From UBA11869 sp964544965 (GTDB taxonomy: Bacteria; Pseudomonadota; Gammaproteobacteria; Eutrophobiales; Eutrophobiaceae), in NCBI GenBank assembly GCA_964544965.1, contig CAZJED010000040.1:1-13560 (forward strand): 13,560 bases of DNA, read 5' to 3'. Shown piece after piece: positions 1 to 6,534 of the stretch. The notes under the pieces were generated by a model, which made no database searches, was not told the DNA's origin, and was given only the letters and a program-made list of their open reading frames with translations. Position 1 is the first letter of the stretch, and each line of letters opens with the position of its first letter. Both the position numbers and the translations under genes were made by a program.

Positions 1-514
1 CAATTGAATTGCCGGTGTATTTTTTAGCGAAATGTACCACCTTATGCGCAACCATTTCTGAAGCTTGTTCATACGGCACTCGTATGAAATATTTATCATC
101 AAATGATCCTTTTGTTTTACTAATAAATTCTAGGTTTCCGTGATTTTTTTTATTCCACTCAGCCCAAACATCTTTACGTACATATGAATCACCCTCCATA
201 CGATCGACATACATCGGTTCTGCTGCAGTTAGTCCCTTTATACATTGCAGGCCATAGTTAGTAGGATGGTCTTTATCTGGTCGCATAGAAACTATTTTGC
301 CGTTTTCAGATTGAATAATCGTTCCGCATCCGACACCACAATAAGGGCATTGTGCTAATGCTGTTTTCCGTATTGCTGATGCAGATTCTGACGTAATAGG
401 TGCGGTTTCAAGTTCAGGATTATCTTTTGCTAACAAACTTACTCCTGTAGCTGCGCCTGTAATAAAAGCGCTGCCTTTAATAAAATCACGTCTATTTATT
501 TTTATTCGTTTCAT
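1..514 (-). CDS. Molybdopterin oxidoreductase, NapA/DMSO-reductase superfamily, N-terminal part
   Basis: Only the first 171 codons are present; the gene runs off the left edge. The protein opens with a twin-arginine signal (RRDFIKG, residues 8-14, then a hydrophobic stretch), so it is probably exported folded to the periplasm. A [4Fe-4S] motif follows: C56-x2-C59-x3-C63-x27-C91, inside CPYCGVGCG and closed by CIKG. The lysine after the last cysteine is the one that relays electrons between cluster and molybdopterin in NapA and formate dehydrogenases. The cysteine spacing excludes the [3Fe-4S] AioA type. Start ATG at 514 has a purine-rich ribosome site (GAGG and GAGAG) just before it and lies 15 bases after the cytochrome c gene, so the two are cotranscribed. 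NapA-like nitrate reductase is the leading guess, from motif and FNR context; the substrate cannot be fixed because the catalytic region is missing. Residues about 110-145 look longer than in typical NapA. Confidence 0.8.
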   Translation of the reverse strand, partial: MKRIKINRRDFIKGSAFITGAATGVSLLAKDNPELETAPITSESASAIRKTALAQCPYCGVGCGTIIQSENGKIVSMRPDKDHPTNYGLQCIKGLTAAEPMYVDRMEGDSYVRKDVWAEWNKKNHGNLEFISKTKGSFDDKYFIRVPYEQASEMVAHKVVHFAKKYTGNSI

Positions 515-529
515 TCTCTCGATCCTCTA

Positions 530-1324
530 TTAGTCTAATATTGGAATGTTGCGTAGATAAACAATGATGTCATCAATCTCCTGATCAGAAAGATTAGCTA
601 AACCGCTTGCCCCTTTGAATCCAAGCATTCGTGTATTTGAACGACCCTCTTTTATAGTGGTCCTAATAAATCCATCTGATACAACATCAAGAAATCCTTT
701 TTTACCTATAGCAGTACCTGTCCCACCTGCGATATAGCCATCGCCTTTAATGCCATGACAGGTAGAGCATATTTGCTTAAACCACTGTTCGCCAAGACGG
801 GGGTCGCCACGCGCATCTGGTTGCGCATTAACTTCATCTGAAACATTAGGGACATCAGAATGTGAACGTAAAAAAGCAATTATAGACTTGAGGTTTTTTT
901 CGCTTAAATGAGTAAATGACGGCATACCAGTTCCAGGACGCCCCTTAGTGATTGTTGTAAGAAAAAAATTATCAGAAGCATTTGCTAGTAAATCCCCGTT
1001 AGTTAAAGATGGGGCTAATCCCGCTTTACCAATTGCGTCTGCCTGATGGCAAAACACGCAATTCTGATTATAAAGCAACTCACCTTTTTCAACTTCTGAT
1101 AAATTTTCAGGAAGTTCAGAAGAAACCGCTGCTACTTTTTCTATGTCTGGCTTTTCTTCTGCGTCTGGTAAATACTTAGAAGATTCAACTGATGTAGCTG
1201 CTATTAAACTACCGGTAGAAATTTGAGATGAAGTTATTGCTAGCGATAAACTAAAAAATGCTGTTAGTGTAAGAACTACTAATAAATAATCATGGATAGA
1301 ATTTGACTCTTTTTTCTTTTTCAT
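530..1324 (-). CDS. Diheme cytochrome c, membrane-anchored or secreted
   Basis: This is a 264-residue electron carrier with two class I cytochrome c domains. Residues 12-30 are a hydrophobic signal or membrane anchor after a lysine-rich start. Heme sites are CVFCH (89-93) and CSTCH (186-190). The likely axial methionines are M134 in GTGMPSF and M233 in TRMLGF, each 40-50 residues after its heme site as expected. The linker 38-80 is low in complexity and acidic. It is the first gene of a unit with the molybdopterin oxidoreductase downstream (15-base gap), so it probably passes electrons between that periplasmic enzyme and the quinone or cytochrome pool. The start ATG at 1324 has only a weak ribosome site. 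Two FNR-type boxes lie about 100 and 130 bases upstream. Cytochrome identity is certain; the partnership is inferred from context. Confidence 0.88.
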   Translation of the reverse strand: MKKKKESNSIHDYLLVVLTLTAFFSLSLAITSSQISTGSLIAATSVESSKYLPDAEEKPDIEKVAAVSSELPENLSEVEKGELLYNQNCVFCHQADAIGKAGLAPSLTNGDLLANASDNFFLTTITKGRPGTGMPSFTHLSEKNLKSIIAFLRSHSDVPNVSDEVNAQPDARGDPRLGEQWFKQICSTCHGIKGDGYIAGGTGTAIGKKGFLDVVSDGFIRTTIKEGRSNTRMLGFKGASGLANLSDQEIDDIIVYLRNIPILD

Positions 1325-1387
1325 AATATTTCTATATTTTTATATAAACAAACACATACAGAACTCATTCCTCTTCCTCGTTGAATA

Positions 1388-1393
1388 ACTTTA
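1388..1393 (-). promoter_or_regulatory. Candidate -10 element of the cytochrome c/molybdoenzyme promoter
   Basis: Read on the minus strand the hexamer is TAAAGT, four of six matches to TATAAT. It starts 29.5 bases from the centre of the FNR-type box at 1416-1429. That is exactly the spacing of a class II FNR promoter, with the activator centred at -41.5 and the start site near 1381. No good -35 is visible, as expected for an activator-dependent promoter. The call rests on position more than on hexamer quality. Confidence 0.45.
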
Positions 1394-1403
1394 AACTGAA
1401 TAC

Positions 1404-1457
1404 AAAAGTAATATCTTGATTTAGATCATAAAAAAAGTAATATCTTGATTTAGATCA
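1404..1457. repeat. Tandem 25-bp direct repeat carrying FNR-type boxes
   Basis: Positions 1404-1428 and 1433-1457 are identical over 25 bases, with a period of 29 bases. Each copy contains TTGATTTAGATCA preceded by AAAAGTAATATC. The identity stops cleanly at both ends. Because the period is close to three helical turns (about 2.8), both boxes face nearly the same side of the DNA. A recent local duplication is the simplest origin. Confidence 0.9.
1416..1429 (-). promoter_or_regulatory. FNR/Anr box, proximal
   Basis: The sequence TTGAT-TTAG-ATCAT matches the FNR consensus TTGAT-N4-ATCAA at nine of ten positions. The FNR-type regulator encoded at 2226-2981 keeps the E-x-x-S-R recognition residues that read this site. 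It is centred 98 bases from the cytochrome c start codon and at -41.5 from the start site predicted at 1381. Confidence 0.72.
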
Positions 1458-1458
1458 C
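1445..1458 (-). promoter_or_regulatory. FNR/Anr box, distal
   Basis: The sequence TTGAT-TTAG-ATCAC again matches the FNR consensus at nine of ten positions. It is the copy of the proximal box made by the 25-bp duplication. Its centre lies at about -70.5 from the predicted start site, a position from which FNR can act as a class I activator. Confidence 0.65.
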
Positions 1459-1519
1459 GCAGTTAGATAATGAGATTTTTCGAAAATGTTGTGATGGAAC
1501 CGCCTTCTAATATACAATT

Positions 1520-2191
1520 CTAATCAGAAGGTTTGATTCTTAGTAATTTTCCATTTGTATCGTCAGTAAGAATGTAAAGTAGTCCGTCTGGGCCTTCTTT
1601 AACCTCTCTTATTCGTCCTACAGCGCCATTTATTAATCTTTCTTCTTTAACAACTTTATTGTCAGCCATTTCAAGTCTCGCTAATTGCCCAAATCTTAGA
1701 GAACTGACAAAAGCGTTGCCCTTCCAGTTAGGAAACTTTTCGCCGCTATAAAACAATACGCTTGATGTCGCAATTGAAGGCACCCAATAATGAACAGGCT
1801 GAGACATGCCATCTTTATGTGTTCCCTCACCAATCTTAGTTCCGATCCCATAATTAACGCCATATGTAATAACTGGCCAACCATAATTAACGCCTGGTTT
1901 CATCAAATTTAGTTCATCCCCGCCCTGTGGACCATGCTCAATTGTCCAAATCTGATTTGTTGTCGGATGTGACGCAATTCCCTGAATATTTCGGTTTCCA
2001 TAGGTATAAATTTCTGGTTTTGCATTAGGATCTTTAATGAAAGGATTGTCTCCCGGGACTGAGCCGTCCTTATTAATTCGAATTAGTGAGCCAGCATGAT
2101 CAGCAATATCCTGCGCCCTATCCATTTCGCCACGATCGCCCAATGTGATGTAAAGGCTGTTATCACTATTAATTTTGGGATTATTCGTATC
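1520..2191 (-). pseudogene. Remnant of PQQ-dependent aldose sugar dehydrogenase, 5' half missing
   Basis: The frame encodes about 223 residues that match the C-terminal part of the soluble glucose/sorbosone dehydrogenase beta-propeller family (YliI/Asd-like). Visible family motifs are ITLGDRGEMDRAQD, HAGSLIRIN, YGNRNIQG, EHGPQGGDELN, NYGWPVITYG and the closing LLRIKPS. Whole enzymes have about 370 residues. Upstream the frame meets an in-frame TAA at 2192-2194 with no ATG in between. A TTG at 2141-2143 could be called a start, but homology continues before it (SLYITL). The lost part should include the signal peptide and the catalytic histidine that precedes this segment in the family. The regulator gene starts only 35 bases beyond the break, so a deletion or rearrangement probably joined the two. 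I read it as a non-functional remnant. Confidence 0.75.
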
Positions 2192-2225
2192 TTATATATT
2201 CCGTTCAGGCATAAGTAGAGTTAGA

Positions 2226-2981
2226 ATGGTAGCTATGAGAACAATAAAAAATACAAAATTTTTAAATAAACAAATTGACCTTGAAAAACTTAAATCTTCA
2301 TGTTCAACATGCAGCTTAAATCAATTATGTTTGCCGCGTGGACTAAATAAAGAAAGCTTAGAAAAACTTGATTTTATAATTAAAAATTCCTTGCGAATTA
2401 AAAAAGGAGGTCGTATCTACCACCCAAATGATAATTTTAAATCACTGTACGCTATACGTACTGGCACAGCAAAAGTTAGTATTCTTGACAAAAACGGGGA
2501 AGAACGTGTTCTAGGTTTTTATTTTCCAGGTGAAGTTATTGGTTTTGATGCAATAAATAAACAAAAATACTCTTGTTGCGCTATAGCACTTGAAACACTT
2601 TCATATTGTCAATTACCTTTTGAAAGAATTGATGAAATATGTCAGGAAATACCAGAATTTCGTGATCAAATTTTTCAATTATTAAGTAATGAGATCGCCA
2701 ATGAACATAAATTACTTCTTATGCTTAGCAATAAAAATGCAGAAGCGAGACTTGCCATATTCTTAATTAACTTGTCTACACGATTTAAAAGATTAGGCTA
2801 CTCGTCCAAAGAATATAATTTGCCAATGTCTAGGGAAGAAATAGCAAACTATCTAGGGCTTGCTACTGAAACAGTAAGTCGTATTTTTAGTAAATTTAAA
2901 AAATTAGGCTTAATTACCATAAATCATAGAGCTTTATATATTGAAGATACGAATAGTTTAAATGCAGTCGCTGATGGTTAA
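2226..2981 (+). CDS. fnr: FNR/Anr-type oxygen-sensing transcription regulator
   Basis: A Crp-family activator of the FNR branch. Numbered from the chosen ATG it has 251 residues. Four cysteines match the oxygen-labile [4Fe-4S] ligands of E. coli FNR: C-x2-C-x5-C near residues 26, 29 and 35 (SSCSTCSLNQLC) and a fourth near residue 128 (SYCQLPFE). The cyclic-nucleotide-like beta barrel is recognisable (SLYAIRTGTAK, GFYFPGEVIGFDAI). The C-terminal helix-turn-helix has YLGLATETVSR, with the Glu-Ser-Arg that reads TTGAT half sites. ATG 2226 has TAGAG five bases ahead; ATG 2235 is an alternative, and an upstream TTG at 2175 would add 17 residues absent from the family. A weak TATATT at 2195-2200 may be its -10. 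Five matching boxes lie in this window, so it may control its own neighbourhood under low oxygen. Confidence 0.92.
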   Translation: MVAMRTIKNTKFLNKQIDLEKLKSSCSTCSLNQLCLPRGLNKESLEKLDFIIKNSLRIKKGGRIYHPNDNFKSLYAIRTGTAKVSILDKNGEERVLGFYFPGEVIGFDAINKQKYSCCAIALETLSYCQLPFERIDEICQEIPEFRDQIFQLLSNEIANEHKLLLMLSNKNAEARLAIFLINLSTRFKRLGYSSKEYNLPMSREEIANYLGLATETVSRIFSKFKKLGLITINHRALYIEDTNSLNAVADG

Positions 2982-3140
2982 TTTTTGAATTAAAACGTTT
3001 AAGTAAAATTTAATTTTAGGTTTAAATTAAGTAAACAGAATAATTATAGTGCGTATAAAAATGAACAAATCATTAGTGCAGACTTTTAAGGGTAAGCTAA
3101 GTGATGGTTCACCCCTCCCCAATACCAGCAATAAAAGCAA

Positions 3141-3171
3141 AAGAAATATCTTCTTAACCTTCAATAGAAGG
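3141..3171 (-). terminator. Weak double hairpin after ubiM
   Basis: Two short stems follow the ubiM stop on the minus strand: CCTTC-TATT-GAAGG, then AAGAA-GATAT-TTCTT. The second is followed by TTTTGCTTTTATT. Each stem is only five base pairs, so termination strength is doubtful. The place fits, because the regulator gene and ubiM converge here. The rest of the 2982-3140 spacer shows nothing recognisable. Confidence 0.35.
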
Positions 3172-3175
3172 GGGG

Positions 3176-4351
3176 TTAGTCTTTAATGGCTGTTAATTCG
3201 TTCAATATTATGTGTTTAACAGGCCAAATATTATTAGCAAGTTTTAGGATTATTTTCCTTAAAAATCTTGCTTTATATGTTTCATTTGTATACAAACAAA
3301 CAATCCCATTCGTTACCAAATATAATGGATATGATGCTCGTCTGTGTATGGATTGATAATTTTCTAATACACTAGGGCAACCAATATCTATTTTCTTCTC
3401 TAAAGCATCTTTTATTTTTTTTGCTAGTGCATTCTGCCCTTTAAGACCAAGATTAAATCCATGGGCCGTTACAGGATGCATCCCAACAGCAGCATCTCCA
3501 ATTAAAGCAAAACGTCTTGACACAAATCTATTCGCATATACTGCAATAAGTGGATAAGCGAAACGCTTGCTTATTAATTTCATATTGCCTAGACGAAATT
3601 TAAATTGTTCCGAAACTCCCTTATTAAATTCATTCTCACCAATATTTAATATTTTGTTGTGTTGGTTTGAAGAGGCCGTTATGACAATAGAAGATTGATT
3701 TCCCGCAAGTGGTAAAATTGCCAATGTTCTTCCGTAATAAAAACACTCATAAGCGATATCAAAATGAGGTTTCTCATGTTGCATTCGACATACGACACAG
3801 GTCTGCCCAAAATCTAGCATCCTTGCAGATATTCCTTCGCTACGACGAGTCTCAGAAAAACGACTATCGGCTGCAATAATTAAACGTGTTTCGATTATTT
3901 TACCATTTGATAGGGTAATAGTTGCTGCTTCTAGATTTCTATTTATTGATGTAACGGTAGTGTTGGTAACTAATTCAATGTTAGAGAAATTTTTAATTTC
4001 ATCGTAATATGCCTTCCGTATTAAGTGGTTAGAAATTAAATAACCCAATTCATCACAACCTGCCTTGTGATGATCAAAATGCAAGAAATATGGTGAATAA
4101 CCATTTAGAACTCTTGCTTCTTTTATAGGGGATTTAGAGATATTTGGAATTCTTGCCCACACACCAGCCTCTTTTAATAATTTAACTGAGGAATGTGTTA
4201 GTGCAATATCTCGGCCATCATACTTAGGGTCTGCCAAAATATTTTCATTTAATTTCTCTATTATCGAAATATTTAAATGAGTGTTTGCAAGAGAGCGTGC
4301 GAAACTGAGGCCTGCTGGCCCAGCACCAATGATTGTTATATCATTTTTAAT
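3176..4351 (-). CDS. ubiM: UbiM-type FAD-dependent ubiquinone-biosynthesis hydroxylase
   Basis: A flavoprotein monooxygenase of the UbiH/UbiF/UbiI family that hydroxylates the ring of ubiquinone precursors with O2. It matches my recollection of the UbiM branch: DGRDIALTHSSVKLL, ARVLNGYSPY, ISNHLIRKA, AADSRFSETRR, YECFYYGRTLA and GDAAVGMHPVTAHGFNLGL. The reading from position 4351 gives 391 residues, the normal length, and includes the FAD-binding GAGPAG at 9-14 and the ribose-binding glutamate at 32. The DGR motif is at 45-47 and the second FAD motif, GDAAVGMHP, at 285-293. The codon where Met is expected (before KNDITIIGAG) is ATT, with AGGAAG nine bases ahead; no ATG, GTG or TTG occurs in frame before 4237, and a TGA lies at 4358-4360. 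The start is therefore a rare ATT codon, a mutation or a base error. It follows the DUF6455-like gene by 24 bases. Confidence 0.85.
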   Translation of the reverse strand: MKNDITIIGAGPAGLSFARSLANTHLNISIIEKLNENILADPKYDGRDIALTHSSVKLLKEAGVWARIPNISKSPIKEARVLNGYSPYFLHFDHHKAGCDELGYLISNHLIRKAYYDEIKNFSNIELVTNTTVTSINRNLEAATITLSNGKIIETRLIIAADSRFSETRRSEGISARMLDFGQTCVVCRMQHEKPHFDIAYECFYYGRTLAILPLAGNQSSIVITASSNQHNKILNIGENEFNKGVSEQFKFRLGNMKLISKRFAYPLIAVYANRFVSRRFALIGDAAVGMHPVTAHGFNLGLKGQNALAKKIKDALEKKIDIGCPSVLENYQSIHRRASYPLYLVTNGIVCLYTNETYKARFLRKIILKLANNIWPVKHIILNELTAIKD

Positions 4352-4375
4352 AGCTTTTCACTTCCTAGATATTGT

Positions 4376-4723
4376 CTATTTGTTTTTTCTAAAATGCTCA
4401 TCATTAGGACAAAAAGAATAGTCTTCCTCAGAACTATTATTATCTTCTAATATTTCTAGGCATTTTTCTTTTGAAACACATTCTTCGCAATTTACAAATT
4501 GCTCTTCAATCTCATCCACCTTAAATTTTTCAATATACTTATTAATATCAATATTTCTTTTCTGTAACATTAGATTAAAAGGCAGTTTTTCTAATTTTAT
4601 TTTCAAATTATTTCGAAACTTTTTTGTAACTTTAATATGCCCTTTTATCGCAAGAATTACTGTTATACTAATGATTAGGAAAATTAATATAAGAAAAAAA
4701 ATAAAAGATAATGAAATAAACAA
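4376..4723 (-). CDS. Membrane-anchored DUF6455-like four-cysteine protein
   Basis: A protein of about 115 residues with one N-terminal membrane segment (residues 2-26) and a basic then acidic soluble tail. The tail has C79-x2-C82-x5-C88 and C105 in FCPND. This fits the DUF6455 pattern (a C-x-x-C pair, a third Cys, then Cys-Pro-Asn), whose function is unknown to me; the cysteines could bind a metal or an iron-sulfur cluster. A TTG at 4738 would add five residues. I prefer the TTG at 4723 because GGAGAG lies seven bases ahead of it and a TATAAT at 4750-4755 gives it a leader of about 20 bases. No usable ATG exists in either place. It is probably cotranscribed with ubiM, under an FNR-type box. 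Confidence 0.65.
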   Translation of the reverse strand: MFISLSFIFFLILIFLIISITVILAIKGHIKVTKKFRNNLKIKLEKLPFNLMLQKRNIDINKYIEKFKVDEIEEQFVNCEECVSKEKCLEILEDNNSSEEDYSFCPNDEHFRKNK

Positions 4724-4749
4724 AAAATTTCTCTCCAAATAGTAGATTT

Positions 4750-4755
4750 ATTATA
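4750..4755 (-). promoter_or_regulatory. -10 element of the DUF6455-ubiM promoter
   Basis: On the minus strand this reads TATAAT, a perfect -10 hexamer. It starts 32.5 bases from the centre of the FNR-type box at 4781-4794, placing that box near -44.5, about three bases from the ideal class II position. A poorer hexamer, AATTAT at 4753-4758, sits at the ideal spacing. The start site would be near 4743. Confidence 0.5.
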
Positions 4756-4780
4756 ATTACATATTTCTATCTTGCTGAAT

Positions 4781-4794
4781 TTGATTTTTATCAA
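4781..4794 (-). promoter_or_regulatory. Perfect FNR/Anr box upstream of the DUF6455-ubiM unit
   Basis: The sequence TTGAT-TTTT-ATCAA is a full match to the FNR consensus. It lies in the 112-base gap between the end of the SCO-like gene and the start of the DUF6455-like gene. No plus-strand gene is near, so it must act on the minus-strand unit. This separates that unit from the oxidase cluster in regulation. Confidence 0.75.
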
Positions 4795-4835
4795 GAAATA
4801 AAATTATATTTTTATATTTCAATTTATAACTCCCT

Positions 4836-5450
4836 TTATCCAAGCCAATTTTTTGTGGCCATAATCAATCTCTCTATGTCTTTCAATATATTCTTACTGC
4901 TTATTTCATGCGAATAATGCATCATAAGATTTCCTTTTGGATCAATTAAATAAATTCCGTTATTATTTATTTCTTCGAAGTTGGCAAAATTAGAAAAAAG
5001 ATCATTAAACGAAGGCTGTGTTTCTGTAATAATAAGCATATTTGGGTACTTCGAAATTATTTTCAAATATTCATCTGTAATAACTGTTCCGGTTAAAACT
5101 AATATTCTTTGCAAAAAATGCATATCTTCACCCAGTGCGAGTCGAATTTGATTAAAATCATATATATCTTGTTGGCAGGTTTTACTACAATCGCCCTCAT
5201 TCAATTTAACAAGAGTCCACATACCATCAAAATTAAACACTGAAAATTCATGCCCATCTATGGTCTTAAGATCTTCAAATATAACGGGATGTTGCGGGTT
5301 AATGAGTTTACCTTGATTTACTTGTTGTTTTGGTAGAAATTCAGGATGGCTATAAAAAAACCATGAAGCAGTCATTGGGAAAGCACATATTATAATTAAT
5401 ACCCATAATTCGAGTCTGAATTTATTGTTTTTTATCAGATATTCGTTCAT
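4836..5450 (-). CDS. SCO-like thioredoxin-fold protein of the cytochrome oxidase cluster
   Basis: A protein of 204 residues with one membrane anchor (about 13-33) and a periplasmic thioredoxin-like domain. It has C88-S-K-T-C92, a C-x3-C pair like the copper site of SCO proteins, but no proline after the second Cys. IYLIDPKGNLMMHYSHE (167-182) carries histidines where SCO proteins place their copper histidine. In gammaproteobacteria a protein of this kind commonly follows SURF1 in the aa3 cluster and is thought to help assemble the oxidase. The start ATG at 5450 overlaps the SURF1 stop by four bases (ATGA), so translation is coupled. A longer frame reaching 5534 would lie wholly inside SURF1 and is not used. 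Confidence 0.75.
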   Translation of the reverse strand: MNEYLIKNNKFRLELWVLIIICAFPMTASWFFYSHPEFLPKQQVNQGKLINPQHPVIFEDLKTIDGHEFSVFNFDGMWTLVKLNEGDCSKTCQQDIYDFNQIRLALGEDMHFLQRILVLTGTVITDEYLKIISKYPNMLIITETQPSFNDLFSNFANFEEINNNGIYLIDPKGNLMMHYSHEISSKNILKDIERLIMATKNWLG

Positions 5451-6190
5451 TGATTTATCCTTGTAGTATATTTTTTTCGAACGATTGACAATCCTAAATA
5501 AACTAAGACAGTAATAACAGCAAAAACAAACCACTGTATCGCGTAACCTATATGCATAAAGTATTTTGCATCAAATACCGGCCATTGCCGGATAAAACTA
5601 TTTTTATCTTCGGCTGATTGCTGTATAAAAAAAGGTAAAGCCTTAACGTCATGCTGTGCAGTATAATAATCTATATCTAGGAATGGCCAACGCGAACCCC
5701 AATTACGTTCAACATTAGCAGAAGGTATTTTTATAAATGGTGGTTCCGCAGGGAAAGCGATGGTGCCATTAATTTTTATTTTTCCTCTAGGTGTATAAAC
5801 TGCTGGTAATTTTTCTCCATTTCCGTTCATTTTAACCCAACCCCTATTTATAAAAACCTGTAAATTCTCCGTACCATCAATCAATAAAGGAGTAAGCACT
5901 TCGTATCCAATATTATTTTTATATTTCTTTCCGTCAAGAAAAATGTTCTGTTCGTGTAAGTATTTTCCAGTAACAATAACTTTACGAAAACGATATTTAG
6001 GTTTTGAATCTTTTACTTCATTAAGAATCAATGGCGGTAAATTATTTAATTGTTTTATCTCTTCTTCAATTCTTTGTTTCTCGCTTGCGCGATACAACTG
6101 CCAAAAACCTAATTTAACGAACACGCTTACTAGTAATAACATAACTATGATTAGTGCCACATTTATTCGAAAATAGTAACAATCAAACAT
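5447..6190 (-). CDS. SURF1 family cytochrome c oxidase assembly protein
   Basis: An inner-membrane protein of 247 residues that helps insert heme a into subunit I. It has two membrane helices at the ends (about 10-27 and 214-235) around a periplasmic domain, the normal SURF1 plan. Family motifs are LGFWQLYRASEK (27-38), FINRGW (113-118) and the closing GYAIQWFVFA (215-224). It sits downstream of subunit III and DUF2909 in the usual gammaproteobacterial order and is joined to the SCO-like gene by an ATGA overlap. Confidence 0.92.
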   Translation of the reverse strand: MFDCYYFRINVALIIVMLLLVSVFVKLGFWQLYRASEKQRIEEEIKQLNNLPPLILNEVKDSKPKYRFRKVIVTGKYLHEQNIFLDGKKYKNNIGYEVLTPLLIDGTENLQVFINRGWVKMNGNGEKLPAVYTPRGKIKINGTIAFPAEPPFIKIPSANVERNWGSRWPFLDIDYYTAQHDVKALPFFIQQSAEDKNSFIRQWPVFDAKYFMHIGYAIQWFVFAVITVLVYLGLSIVRKKYTTRINQ

Positions 6191-6263
6191 TAAAATATAT
6201 CTAATTCAGTATGTATCAGTATTACTAGAAAAATATACTTAAAGGAATATTTTTCTGCACTGG

Positions 6264-6473
6264 CTATGACGGTGAAATAATACCAAAGAAAGCTCCTCCA
6301 ATTAGTAGAATAAACAAAATTAGCGCAAGTGTTACTCGTTTTGATAATGCTTGTACAACTCCTGTCTTATTCTTTTCTCCATGGTCTTTTGTTAAGTAAT
6401 ACATTGCTTCGACAAGGGATAATACAACTAACAATAATATTATGAGTGCAGGTAGTTTGAAGGTTAGTGTCAT
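6264..6473 (-). CDS. DUF2909 twin-transmembrane protein
   Basis: A 69-residue protein with two membrane helices (about 5-25 and 47-67) joined by a short polar loop containing YYLTKDHGEKNK. It matches the small DUF2909 protein regularly found between subunit III and SURF1 in proteobacterial oxidase clusters. Its biochemical role is not known to me; an assembly or stability role is likely from position. A good ribosome site (GGGAG) precedes the ATG. Confidence 0.78.
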   Translation of the reverse strand: MTLTFKLPALIILLLVVLSLVEAMYYLTKDHGEKNKTGVVQALSKRVTLALILFILLIGGAFFGIISPS

Positions 6474-6534
6474 TTTTTTGCTCCCATTTTTTTTACAAAG
6501 TAATTTTTAATTTACTATTCAATAGAATATTTGG

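Noticed and set aside
2175..2225. A TTG start giving the FNR protein 17 more residues
   Set aside because: Family members begin about 20-25 residues before the first cluster cysteine, which fits ATG 2226 or 2235, and the ribosome site is ahead of 2226.
3112..3176. Pairing of CCCCTCCCC at about 3112 with the G6 run at 3170-3175 as one long terminator stem
   Set aside because: The pairing is imperfect and the loop would be about 50 bases; the two short local hairpins are the better reading.
3061..3186. A 41-codon plus-strand frame starting at ATG 3061 between fnr and ubiM
   Set aside because: It has no ribosome site, no recognisable motif, and its end overlaps the hairpin region and the ubiM stop. 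It is better explained as the convergent terminator spacer.
4836..5534. A longer SCO-like protein starting at 5534
   Set aside because: The extra 28 residues fall inside SURF1 and are unlike a family N-terminus; the ATG at 5450 overlaps the SURF1 stop in the classic ATGA way.
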